This document shows, in pieces, positions 28,773 to 37,447 of a stretch of DNA of 64,000 bases. The translations under genes were made by a program, and so were the position numbers. Location of the stretch: contig NZ_AP024235.1 in NCBI RefSeq assembly GCF_016756315.1, forward strand, positions 558,001 to 622,000. Direction: 5' to 3'. The stretch is from Alteromonas sp. KC3 (GTDB lineage: Bacteria > Pseudomonadota > Gammaproteobacteria > Enterobacterales > Alteromonadaceae). Numbering within the stretch: the stretch's first letter is position 1; the number at the start of each line of letters is the position of its first letter. The notes under the pieces are model-generated. The model was not told the origin of the DNA, ran no database searches, and saw only the letters and a program-made list of their open reading frames with translations.

Positions 28773-31700
28773 ATGCTCATTAACGACACACTTCATACAA
28801 CATCACCCCTACGCCAGCGCATAAGAGACTATTATCGCATTAGCGAATCAGTCGCGGTGGATCAAATTCTTCCTATTGCAGAGGTGAATCCTCGAGCGCG
28901 AAGTCGTGCTTGGGAGCGCGCGCGTAAAATGGTGCTTCAAATTCGTCGTGAACAAGAGGGCCACGGTGGTGTAGATGCGCTGCTAAATGAATACTCACTG
29001 TCTACCGCCGAAGGTGTAGTATTGATGTGTTTGGCCGAAGCATTACTTCGCGTACCTGATAAAGAGACGCAAGATGAGCTTATTCGCGACAAATTATCAC
29101 AAGGCCAGTGGACGCCACACCTTGGTAATTCAGAGTCGCTGTTTGTAAACGCATCTGCATGGGGCTTATTGTTCACCGGCAACATGGTGAACTATGCCGA
29201 CAAGCGTAAAAAAGAACAGTTTGGTTTATTGAAGAAAACCTTAGGTCGTTTAGGTGAACCTGTTATTCGCCGTGCAATGAACATCGCAATGCGTGTCATG
29301 GGCCGCCAGTTTGTTATGGGCGAGACCATTGAAGATGCGGTGGAGCGCGCCAAAGATAAAGAAACCAAAGGGTATGTGTATTCTTACGATATGCTTGGTG
29401 AAGGCGCGCGCACCATGCGTGATGCTGACCGCTATTATGATGCATATGTAAAAGCAATTAAGGTGATAGGTAAAGCGGCCAATGGTCGTGGTCCAAAGCG
29501 TTCGCCAGGTATCTCGGTTAAGTTATCGGCCATACATCCGCGTTTTGAGTTTTCACACCGCGAACGCGCTATGGCGGACATTCCTCCGCGTCTAAAAGCC
29601 CTGTGCATGATGGCAAAGGAATACGACATCGGCCTAACAGTTGACGCAGAAGAAGCGGACCGTCTTGAGCTATCACTCGATATCATCGAAGCCGTATTCC
29701 GCGACGAAGATCTCAATGGTTGGGAAGGCTTTGGTCTTGCGGTTCAGGCATATCAAAAACGTGCTATTCACGTTATCGAGCACCTACGTGAGCTAACGTT
29801 GGAAGTAGGCCGTCCGTTAATGGTGCGCCTAGTAAAAGGTGCTTATTGGGACACAGAAATTAAACTTACCCAGCAAGCTGGCTTGGAAGAATTCCCAGTA
29901 TTTACACGCAAGTCATCAACCGACGTGTCGTACCACGCGTGTGCTAACCGCTTGCTCGAATATCGCGATACCATTTATCCGCAGTTTGCGACGCACAACG
30001 CTTACACTGCGTCTGTGATTGTTGAACTAGCAGGAGACGATAAAGAAGGTTTTGAGTTCCAGTGTCTTCACGGCATGGGCGATACCTTATACGACCAGGT
30101 AGTTACGCAAGACAAAATTCAATGTCGCGTGTACGCCCCAGTGGGTGAGCACGAAGACTTGCTGGCCTATCTTGTGCGTCGTCTTCTTGAAAACGGTGCA
30201 AACTCTTCGTTCGTTAATGCCATTGTTGATGACGAAAAGCCGGTAGAGTCTTTACTTGAAGATCCTGTTGAGAAAACTCAGCGCTTGAAAGTACGCTATA
30301 ACAAGCTGATAAAGACGCCTCGTGGTTTGTACGCGCCTGAACGCGACAACTCGCGTGGACTTGACCTTACCGATACCAATGCGGTGACTGCGCTTAAACA
30401 CGAACTAGAGCGTTGGCAGGATTATTACAAAGTTACGGGTGATGTGCCTGAAGGTGCAACGCCAGTGCTTAGCCCCACAAATCACGAAGATATTGTGGGT
30501 TATCATCACTACGCCACATCAGAACAAATGCTGTCGGCACTAGATGAAGCACAAACAGGGTTTGACGCTTGGTCGAAACGCGATGTGAAAGAGCGTGCTG
30601 AGATTTTAAATCGCACCGCAGATGCATTAGAGCGTCACATGGCGGAGCTTATCGCGATTTGTATGCGTGAAGCTGGAAAAGTAGCACAAGACAGTATTGA
30701 CGAAGTGCGCGAAGCTGTGGACTTTTGCCGTTACTACGCCGTTCGCGCCGAAGAACTGGCAGAAGATCAGCGTTTACTGCCTCGTGGTGTGGTGCTGTGT
30801 ATTAGTCCTTGGAACTTCCCACTTGCCATTTTCTTGGGGCAAGTTGCAGCGGCCTTGGTAACGGGTAACACGGTTATTGCTAAGCCCGCCGAGCAAACCA
30901 GTATTATCGCCAAGCGCGCTGTGGATATTATGCATTCGGTTGGTTTACCTGAAGATGCGTTAAAACTCATTGTGTCACCGGGTAAAGCAGTCGGCGATAC
31001 CTTGCTACCAGACGAGCGCATTAAAGCGGTAATGTTCACAGGGTCGACCCAAACGGGTACGCTAATTTCACAAGTGCTTGCTGAGCGTGGTGGCGAACAG
31101 GTGCCTCTTATTGCAGAGACTGGTGGTCAAAACTGTATGATTGTCGACTCTACTGCATTGCCAGAGCAGGTGGTAGACGACGTCATTCATTCTGGTTTCC
31201 AAAGTGCGGGTCAACGCTGTTCAGCACTACGTGTACTTTTCGTACAAGAGGAAATCGCAGACGATCTTACCGATATGCTTATCGGCGCGATGAAAGAGCT
31301 TACCGTAGGCGACCCTACACAGCTTGCTACCGATGTAGGTCCAGTGATTGACGAAAAAGCCCTTAAAAGCTTAACTGATCATCAGAAATATATGGAAGAT
31401 AAAGGTAAGTTACTTTATCGCAATGAAATGCCGGCAGGTTTTGATAACGGTACTTTCTTTACGCCAACACTCTATGAAATTGAAAACATCAATGTGCTTG
31501 AAAAAGAGGTATTTGGGCCTGTCGTTCACATGGTGCGCTTTAAGTCAAAAGACTTAGACTCGGTATTAGAGCAAATTAATGGTACTGGCTATGGCCTTAC
31601 TATGGGGATCCACTCGCGAATTGAAGAGCGTGCTAACGAATTAGCCGCAAAGAGTCGTGCGGGTAACGTTTACATTAACCGTAATATGATTGGTGCGATT

Positions 31701-32570
31701 GTCGGTGTTCAGCCGTTTGGTGGCCGTGGATTGTCTGGTACAGGTCCTAAAGCGGGTGGTCCAAACTACTTATCTCGTCTAATGGTAGAACGTGCAACAC
31801 CTAAGCCATCGCATATTGATGATGTTGATGCGACAGATGCAGCACTGGTGGGCGATGAGAAAATTGCAGAACGCGCTCACGTGATGATGGATAAAGCGAA
31901 AGCGGTTGAAGTACAGTGGCGTCACACACCACTAAACGACCGCATATCAATGGTCCGTCAACTACTCGCGAAAATAGCGAAAGTAGACATTGTTGATGAG
32001 TTAGCCGATGACTTAAATCGTACGTTAGCGACAGCCCGTCAACAGCTTACCAGCGTTGAGCGAAAACTCGCAAAACCGCAAACGTTACCTGGCCCAACGG
32101 GCGAGTCGAACAAGTTATATCTTGAGCCGCGCGGTATTCTAGTGTGCTTTGCTGATAAAGACGTAACCTTTGAATATTGGTTGCTTTCTATCGTAACGGC
32201 GCTATCTACTGGTAACCCAGTAGTGTCAGTAGTCTCTGAAATTTTCTACGACGAAGCGGTAGAAATTCAGAATAAGTTCGAGTCCACAGGTGCGCCAAAA
32301 GGCTTATTCCAAGTCGCACGTCTGGCACATCTTGATACCTTATTAATGGACGAAGACCTATCTGGCGTTGTTGTTGATTCTAATACAGAGCGCACGGCAC
32401 GTATTACCGCTATGTTGTCGTCACGTGAAGGCGCAATTTTGCCTGTGATCACTGCAGAGTATAACGATAATCTTATTCAGCGACTGATGACTGAGAAAAC
32501 GATTAGTATTGATACGACTGCCTCTGGCGGCAATACATCACTGATGACATTGGTTGAAGACGACGAGTAA
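28773..32570 (+). CDS. putA: Bifunctional proline dehydrogenase / glutamate-semialdehyde dehydrogenase PutA
   Basis: PutA oxidises proline to glutamate at the membrane, with FAD in the PRODH domain (about 170-470; VDAEEADRLELSL, LVKGAYWDTEIK) and NAD in the aldehyde dehydrogenase domain (about 545-1010; SPWNFPLAIFLGQVAAAL, ETGGQN, catalytic C816 in GQRCSALR). A C-terminal ALDH-fold tail of about 230 residues is typical of long PutAs. With 1265 residues it is shorter than E. coli PutA (1320) and lacks the N-terminal ribbon-helix-helix domain, so it cannot repress its own gene in that way. ATG 28773 is preferred, with GAAAGGG upstream; the longer frame to 28683 would start in the terminator-like hairpin. 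Confidence 0.95.
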   Translation: MLINDTLHTTSPLRQRIRDYYRISESVAVDQILPIAEVNPRARSRAWERARKMVLQIRREQEGHGGVDALLNEYSLSTAEGVVLMCLAEALLRVPDKETQDELIRDKLSQGQWTPHLGNSESLFVNASAWGLLFTGNMVNYADKRKKEQFGLLKKTLGRLGEPVIRRAMNIAMRVMGRQFVMGETIEDAVERAKDKETKGYVYSYDMLGEGARTMRDADRYYDAYVKAIKVIGKAANGRGPKRSPGISVKLSAIHPRFEFSHRERAMADIPPRLKALCMMAKEYDIGLTVDAEEADRLELSLDIIEAVFRDEDLNGWEGFGLAVQAYQKRAIHVIEHLRELTLEVGRPLMVRLVKGAYWDTEIKLTQQAGLEEFPVFTRKSSTDVSYHACANRLLEYRDTIYPQFATHNAYTASVIVELAGDDKEGFEFQCLHGMGDTLYDQVVTQDKIQCRVYAPVGEHEDLLAYLVRRLLENGANSSFVNAIVDDEKPVESLLEDPVEKTQRLKVRYNKLIKTPRGLYAPERDNSRGLDLTDTNAVTALKHELERWQDYYKVTGDVPEGATPVLSPTNHEDIVGYHHYATSEQMLSALDEAQTGFDAWSKRDVKERAEILNRTADALERHMAELIAICMREAGKVAQDSIDEVREAVDFCRYYAVRAEELAEDQRLLPRGVVLCISPWNFPLAIFLGQVAAALVTGNTVIAKPAEQTSIIAKRAVDIMHSVGLPEDALKLIVSPGKAVGDTLLPDERIKAVMFTGSTQTGTLISQVLAERGGEQVPLIAETGGQNCMIVDSTALPEQVVDDVIHSGFQSAGQRCSALRVLFVQEEIADDLTDMLIGAMKELTVGDPTQLATDVGPVIDEKALKSLTDHQKYMEDKGKLLYRNEMPAGFDNGTFFTPTLYEIENINVLEKEVFGPVVHMVRFKSKDLDSVLEQINGTGYGLTMGIHSRIEERANELAAKSRAGNVYINRNMIGAIVGVQPFGGRGLSGTGPKAGGPNYLSRLMVERATPKPSHIDDVDATDAALVGDEKIAERAHVMMDKAKAVEVQWRHTPLNDRISMVRQLLAKIAKVDIVDELADDLNRTLATARQQLTSVERKLAKPQTLPGPTGESNKLYLEPRGILVCFADKDVTFEYWLLSIVTALSTGNPVVSVVSEIFYDEAVEIQNKFESTGAPKGLFQVARLAHLDTLLMDEDLSGVVVDSNTERTARITAMLSSREGAILPVITAEYNDNLIQRLMTEKTISIDTTASGGNTSLMTLVEDDE

Positions 32571-32591
32571 GCGTCTAACGCCTATAACGAC

Positions 32592-32623
32592 AAAAAAGGC
32601 CAGCATTTATGCTGGCCTTTTTA
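32592..32623. terminator. Bidirectional terminator between putA and the SH3-domain gene
   Basis: AAAAAGGCCAGC (32593-32604) and GCTGGCCTTTTT (32611-32622) form a 12-bp stem with A and T runs on the two sides, suiting the convergent genes. Confidence 0.88.
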
Positions 32624-33226
32624 TTACATCCATTCGCTATTTCTGCGCTTTCGCTTGGGTAAGTAGGTTAGCAGCACACCCAGTAAAATACCTGCGCCTG
32701 CCACCATACCGCCTCGGGTAAACCAGGTTACAAGCTCATCTTTGTTAGCACTGTCAACTTTTGCAGTAAGGCGAGTGACCTCGGCTGCTTGCTCTTCACT
32801 AGTTGTCGTCAATGTAGACACTTGCTGGCGCGCATCGTTGAGTTGTTGGCGCAGTCGTGCGTTCTCAGATTGTGCAGATTGTAAACTGCGCTGACTATCC
32901 GCTAGCTGTTCACTTATAATCGGCAATTGCTCTGCTTGTGACATGGTATTTGACACAAATCGGCTTTCTACCCAACCAGTGCGGCCTTCGTTATCGGTAA
33001 TCTTGGTAAACTCAGCATCATTGTCTCTGTCTAAAACGGTAATAGGGGTGCCCGCTTCTATTGAGCCCAATATGCGATAGTTTCGGCCTGCGCCTGTGTG
33101 CATGAAAATAAACAAGTCATCTCTTATATAGTGTGATGACGATGCTTCTAAATCAGCGGTGTCCTGTAGCGAAAATGCTTGAAAAGAGCATGCAACAAGG
33201 GCTGCTGCTAACCACTTTCGTATCAT
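32624..33226 (-). CDS. YgiM/TIGR04211-like SH3-domain membrane protein
   Basis: The 200-residue product has an N-terminal signal peptide (MIRKWLAAALVACSFQAFS), a bacterial SH3 domain (about 30-92, with RDDLFIFMHTGAGRNYRILG and GRTGWVESRFVS), a coiled coil (about 98-165) and one C-terminal transmembrane helix (about 172-190) followed by a basic KRKRR tail. This is the YgiM (TIGR04211) layout. Function is unknown. ATG 33226 matches the signal peptide; the longer frame has a cysteine-rich N-terminus without support. As in E. coli, a ygiF-type gene is the neighbour, here divergent. Confidence 0.85.
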   Translation of the reverse strand: MIRKWLAAALVACSFQAFSLQDTADLEASSSHYIRDDLFIFMHTGAGRNYRILGSIEAGTPITVLDRDNDAEFTKITDNEGRTGWVESRFVSNTMSQAEQLPIISEQLADSQRSLQSAQSENARLRQQLNDARQQVSTLTTTSEEQAAEVTRLTAKVDSANKDELVTWFTRGGMVAGAGILLGVLLTYLPKRKRRNSEWM

Positions 33227-33432
33227 ATGAAGTCCAATTCTGAGTTTAAAACAACAAGATGGTATTGGTTGACCGCAATAAAGGCAAGTGTGTTCCACTT
33301 TTGTCTTAAAGGTACGAGCACTATTGTTGAGTAAAAAACACCTGCCAACACGGATACATCGGTGTATCGCGATTGCGCTAAGCTGTTATCAAAGGTAAGG
33401 TGTCAGCATCTAAAGCTGTGCTTAGCGCAACC

Positions 33433-34938
33433 ATGTCAGAAATAGAATTAAAATTTGTCACCGGTGAACATGCTCATGAAGCATTTTCGCAACGTGTATT
33501 ACCGCTTTTTGAAAAGCACCAAATCAATGTGAAATCGCATAAAGAGATGCGGTTGGAAAATGATTACTACGATACGAGTAAACTGGATTTTCAACAACAT
33601 AAGATGGGTTTTAGAGTACGTGGAAACAATGGACAGTACGAGCAAACTCTCAAAACCAATGGTGTGGTGAGTGGCGGCTTACATAAACGCTCAGAGTTCA
33701 ACGTACCGCTTGATAACGCCAGTCCTGATTTAACGCTGTTTGAGCCATCTGTGTGGCCACAAGATTGGGATATAGCCACCAAAAATGACAGTTTATCAAA
33801 GCAGTTTAGTACGCACTTTACCCGTCACGCCTATGTTGTTGACCTAGGGGAAAGTACTGTAGAAATTGTATTAGACTGTGGTGAAGCTACTACAGATAAA
33901 GCAAGTTCGCCTATCAATGAAATTGAGCTGGAATTAATGTCAGGCGACATTAATAGCCTATTCACGCTGGCAGTCCTAATCAATGACAATATGCCGGTTA
34001 GGCTAAGTGATGTGTCTAAGGCGGCTCAAGGTTATCAATTGCTTCATGGGTTTAATGCCAAAGTGAGGTACTTGCCTGATTTTCTGGCGCTTGAAGATTC
34101 CATATCAACCGAAGAGGCGTTTTGCCTTGCTGTGCAAACTGCCTTAGCGCATTGGCAGCACCATGAGCACGTTTTTTGTGAAAGCGGGGCTATAAAAATG
34201 CTTGCCGAAGTGGAAAAGAGTATCCGCTTGTTACTGCAAAGCGTGTCGCTTTATTTACCCGTATTACAATGCCCTGAGTTGTTATCGTTGCACAAAAAAT
34301 TAGTCGAACACGCTCAAAAGTGGAGTTGGCAAGACGATTTACAGAGTCTGCGCTATTTATTGTCTAAAAAAAGCCTGTTCAACAAAACCTTAAGTAAACA
34401 ACCTGCTATTGTGAGTTATTTGCAAGGGCGTCAGGCTGGCTTAATGCACGCCCATGAACCCGAAAAATTACTGTTTGATAATGACGCTACAGACATTAAA
34501 CTGCTCGCGATAAAGCTAATTCAGAATAAGCCTTGGCAGAAAGTTGCTACAGGGTATGATCACCCTGTCCTCGACCACGCCAAAGGGTGGTTGTCACAGG
34601 GCTGGCAAACCGTACAGCAAAGTATGCCCTTGAGTAAAACCATGGGCCCAGCAAATTATGCCGCGGTAGAAATATTATTGCGTCAAACCCTGTGGAGCGG
34701 CTTTTTACTCGGTGACTTGTTTGTAGAAGAGCGTGGCAACTTTCGTGCGCCGTGGCTAGACTTACTGACCGGAATAGACGAGTTGAATGCGCTCTTGATG
34801 CTTAAGCAGTCAATTGACGATGCAGAAGTGGAATCTCATGATGAGCTTCGCAAGTGGACGGCCGAAAAACTGACCACGCTAATTAAAGTTATGGAACGTA
34901 CGCGCACAGTAGCAATGCAGCGCGATATTTATTGGTAG
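33433..34938 (+). CDS. ygiF: Inorganic triphosphatase YgiF type (CYTH-CHAD protein)
   Basis: The N-terminal CYTH domain (about 1-200) shows the defining EIELKF signature, NDYYDT, and charged residues of the tunnel (RVRGNNGQYEQTLKTNG). The C-terminal CHAD domain (about 215-490) is helical and rich in conserved His/Arg, associated with polyphosphate binding. Such proteins hydrolyse inorganic triphosphate. ATG 33433 matches the family start MSEIELKF, although the best AAGG-like ribosome-binding region lies before an in-frame GTG at 33400, so a longer version of 512 residues is possible. Confidence 0.85.
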   Translation: MSEIELKFVTGEHAHEAFSQRVLPLFEKHQINVKSHKEMRLENDYYDTSKLDFQQHKMGFRVRGNNGQYEQTLKTNGVVSGGLHKRSEFNVPLDNASPDLTLFEPSVWPQDWDIATKNDSLSKQFSTHFTRHAYVVDLGESTVEIVLDCGEATTDKASSPINEIELELMSGDINSLFTLAVLINDNMPVRLSDVSKAAQGYQLLHGFNAKVRYLPDFLALEDSISTEEAFCLAVQTALAHWQHHEHVFCESGAIKMLAEVEKSIRLLLQSVSLYLPVLQCPELLSLHKKLVEHAQKWSWQDDLQSLRYLLSKKSLFNKTLSKQPAIVSYLQGRQAGLMHAHEPEKLLFDNDATDIKLLAIKLIQNKPWQKVATGYDHPVLDHAKGWLSQGWQTVQQSMPLSKTMGPANYAAVEILLRQTLWSGFLLGDLFVEERGNFRAPWLDLLTGIDELNALLMLKQSIDDAEVESHDELRKWTAEKLTTLIKVMERTRTVAMQRDIYW

Positions 34939-34963
34939 TAAGACACAGTTTCAAGGACGGGCA

Positions 34964-36040
34964 GTGTCAATGACGGCAACGATGTATAATTATCTTCTTT
35001 ATATGCTTGTAGCACTGTATTGCGCGGGGCTACTTAGGCTTATTTCTCTTAAAGTGAACTTAACAAGCCGACGCTACCTAGTGGGAGCTTTTGTGTGTTG
35101 GCCATTATTCATGTTTGATGAATGGCTAAGATTGGCTAACGCCATTGATTATGCATACCTTTATGGCTTGTCTGAAGTATTTGCAGTGATTGCTGTCACG
35201 TGCTGCTATCGCGCCATCAAGCCAATGCTAGTCGATAAGCCGAGTGCACGGCGCCGCCTTTGGTGGCCTGTGGCAGTAACGGGGCTATTTCAGTTAAGCG
35301 TGTTACTTATTAGCACACAAGAAAAACAGCAGTGGTTTGTTAGTTCGCCTACCGGAGACCCTCTATTTTTATGGCCCGCGTATATCGCGTCGTTACTGGC
35401 CGGATTTAGTGTGCTGCTTATCGGTATACTCATCACTGAGCAAATCCAGTTGTACCATCGTCATCTGCCTGAACAAGCTGTTGACATTAAAAAGCTTAAA
35501 GCGCCACGCCTTGCTGGCGTAATGGGTAGCCTTGTAGGGGTTGCTTTTATGAGTATTTTGCTTGTAACTGCCGCCACTTTTGGTTTTCTGTCCGTGCCAT
35601 TTTGGGAGAGTTTTCATCACCTAATGTTAGGTGGAGCGATCTTAGTGGTGCTATTTTCACTTACGTTTGTACGTCGAACATCGCCATCTCCCCTTGATTA
35701 TGAGCGGTTAGATGCTGAGAAGTCGAACCCTTATGAAATCAGCAGTTTAATATCGAAGGCAGAGCGTTACACTATTGAATCGAAAGTGTACAAGGAACGT
35801 TTTGTCACCATAGCGCAATTTTGTCAGGGAGCCGATATGGACCCTACTGCACTTGCTCTGGCGTTGCGCCTTTCTGATAAGAAAAACTTTCGACGTTTTA
35901 TTTTTCACTACCGGTTAGAGTATGCCAAAAACGTGTTACTACGCAGCGATGCAAAAGTGGCGGCAGTGGCTAAACGCGTAGGGATCAATTCGGAAAAATT
36001 CTTAAGTGATTATCTGGTGAAGCACCTTCGCCATCGATAG
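34964..36040 (+). CDS. Membrane-bound AraC-family transcriptional regulator
   Basis: The 358-residue protein starts with about seven hydrophobic helices (residues 8-235) and ends with an AraC-type domain (about 255-358) whose second helix-turn-helix can be seen in KNFRRFIFHYRLEYAKNVLLRSDAKVAAVAKRVGINSEKFLSDYL. This architecture (7TM plus AraC HTH) suggests direct signalling from a membrane signal to DNA. The ligand is unknown. GTG 34964 has AAGGA 6 bases upstream; ATG 34970 is an alternative. It follows ygiF by 25 bases and may be cotranscribed. Confidence 0.8.
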   Translation: MSMTATMYNYLLYMLVALYCAGLLRLISLKVNLTSRRYLVGAFVCWPLFMFDEWLRLANAIDYAYLYGLSEVFAVIAVTCCYRAIKPMLVDKPSARRRLWWPVAVTGLFQLSVLLISTQEKQQWFVSSPTGDPLFLWPAYIASLLAGFSVLLIGILITEQIQLYHRHLPEQAVDIKKLKAPRLAGVMGSLVGVAFMSILLVTAATFGFLSVPFWESFHHLMLGGAILVVLFSLTFVRRTSPSPLDYERLDAEKSNPYEISSLISKAERYTIESKVYKERFVTIAQFCQGADMDPTALALALRLSDKKNFRRFIFHYRLEYAKNVLLRSDAKVAAVAKRVGINSEKFLSDYLVKHLRHR

Positions 36041-36047
36041 CTAGTGT

Positions 36048-36725
36048 TCAAGCAAAAAAGGCATTCATCATTATACGATGGGTGAATGTCTTTCTAAGGT
36101 AAAAGCCGCGTGGGCGTGTTTTTATTCTTTCGCCATCAGGGTTAAGCGCGTCGGTCAATACTTTCCCGTTTGCTGCCTTAGGGCGAATATGCAGTGCATT
36201 GCCTTGCCTTGAGGTTATTGACTCGACATTGCCTGTAATGATCTGTTCGGTCAACTCTTCCCAATCATCTTTTAATAGTTGATCTTCTTCTTCGCTCGGG
36301 CGCCAGTAAAAGCCCGTAGCTACACGTCGCTCAGCCAATGGAATATGTCTCGCGCCCTCAACGGGTAACCATAGTACTTGCTGTAACTTATTGCGCACAT
36401 TTGACGTCTCCCACGTGATCCCGGGTGTCATGAGCAGTGGGGCAAAACACACATACGTTGTCTCTAATGGCGCAAATTGACCATCAATGGGTATGGTTTT
36501 TAATTCAATGCCAAGCTCTGGAAAGTCTTGCTGTGGCTTAGAGCCCGCACTCGCGCCGAGCCATTTTTCAATCAGCATACCTGGCCACCCTTTATGGCGC
36601 TGCAAATTAGCCGGAATTGCCACATTGGCCATATCTGCTAACTCGCCAAGAGTAAGTCCTGCAATGGCATGACAACGGGCAAGTAAGTCGTCTGGCGAGG
36701 TAGGGGGAGACACTGGAGGTTGCAT
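36048..36725 (-). CDS. mutH: DNA mismatch repair endonuclease MutH
   Basis: MutH nicks the unmethylated strand at hemimethylated GATC in methyl-directed mismatch repair. The 225-residue protein has the catalytic D67-E74-K76 arrangement in DFPELGIELKTIP, as in E. coli (D70, E77, K79). MutH occurs only with Dam methylation, so this organism should methylate GATC, which is relevant to the GATC cluster near 13.9 kb. It is divergent from rppH, as in enterobacteria, and convergent with the AraC-type gene. Confidence 0.95.
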   Translation of the reverse strand: MQPPVSPPTSPDDLLARCHAIAGLTLGELADMANVAIPANLQRHKGWPGMLIEKWLGASAGSKPQQDFPELGIELKTIPIDGQFAPLETTYVCFAPLLMTPGITWETSNVRNKLQQVLWLPVEGARHIPLAERRVATGFYWRPSEEEDQLLKDDWEELTEQIITGNVESITSRQGNALHIRPKAANGKVLTDALNPDGERIKTRPRGFYLRKTFTHRIMMNAFFA

Positions 36726-36838
36726 AAACTACGTTATTTTCCTAATTGAACATCGACGATGAATATTAACACTATGATTGGAGCATAGTTTGTGGAAGAA
36801 TGAAAACATATAACAGTATAGTGTGCCCGGGAGTCTAT

Positions 36839-37381
36839 GTGATAGATGCCGATGGATTCCGTGCGAATGTGGGCATAGTGATTTGCAACAAAATGGGTCA
36901 AGTATTTTGGGCAAGACGTTATGGTCAACATTCATGGCAGTTCCCTCAAGGCGGAATTGATGAAGGGGAATCTGCTGAACAAGCTATGTACCGCGAGCTT
37001 CACGAAGAAGTAGGGCTGACACCGAAAGATGTCACTATTTTAAGTGTTACCCGTAACTGGCTTAGATACAAACTGCCAAAGCGATTAATTCGACAAGGTA
37101 GTAATCCTGTTTGTATAGGACAAAAGCAAAAATGGTTCTTGTTGCAACTCGATTGTAACGAGCGAGATGTTAATGTACTTAAAACCGGTCATCCTGAATT
37201 TGATGATTGGCGGTGGGTTAGCTATTGGTATCCCATTCGCAACGTTGTGTCGTTCAAGCGTGATGTGTATAGACGGGTGATGAAAGAGTTTTCACCGGTT
37301 GTGTTATCTGCACAACACCGAACTCAGCAGCGCAGCAGCCCTATGCCTAGCAAGCGTGGTAAAAAGCGCAGGCGAGGTTGA
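36839..37381 (+). CDS. rppH: RNA pyrophosphohydrolase RppH
   Basis: RppH removes pyrophosphate from 5'-triphosphate RNA and triggers RNase E decay. The Nudix box GX5EX7REUXEEXGU is complete ([23 protein letters not shown], split here as GGIDEGE and REL-EEVGL). [10 protein letters not shown] and [14 protein letters not shown] are family-specific. The basic tail is [12 protein letters not shown] 36839 is chosen: GGGAG lies 5 bases before it and the protein then begins [14 protein letters not shown], matching E. coli RppH. An upstream ATG at 36800 would add 13 residues and has a poorer ribosome-binding site. The length is 180 residues. Confidence 0.92.
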   Translation: MIDADGFRANVGIVICNKMGQVFWARRYGQHSWQFPQGGIDEGESAEQAMYRELHEEVGLTPKDVTILSVTRNWLRYKLPKRLIRQGSNPVCIGQKQKWFLLQLDCNERDVNVLKTGHPEFDDWRWVSYWYPIRNVVSFKRDVYRRVMKEFSPVVLSAQHRTQQRSSPMPSKRGKKRRRG

Positions 37382-37447
37382 TTGCATGGACGGTGGCCTG
37401 CGCAGGCTTAACCAACTCGCGAAAGATGTATGAGCAAGGATTAACGG

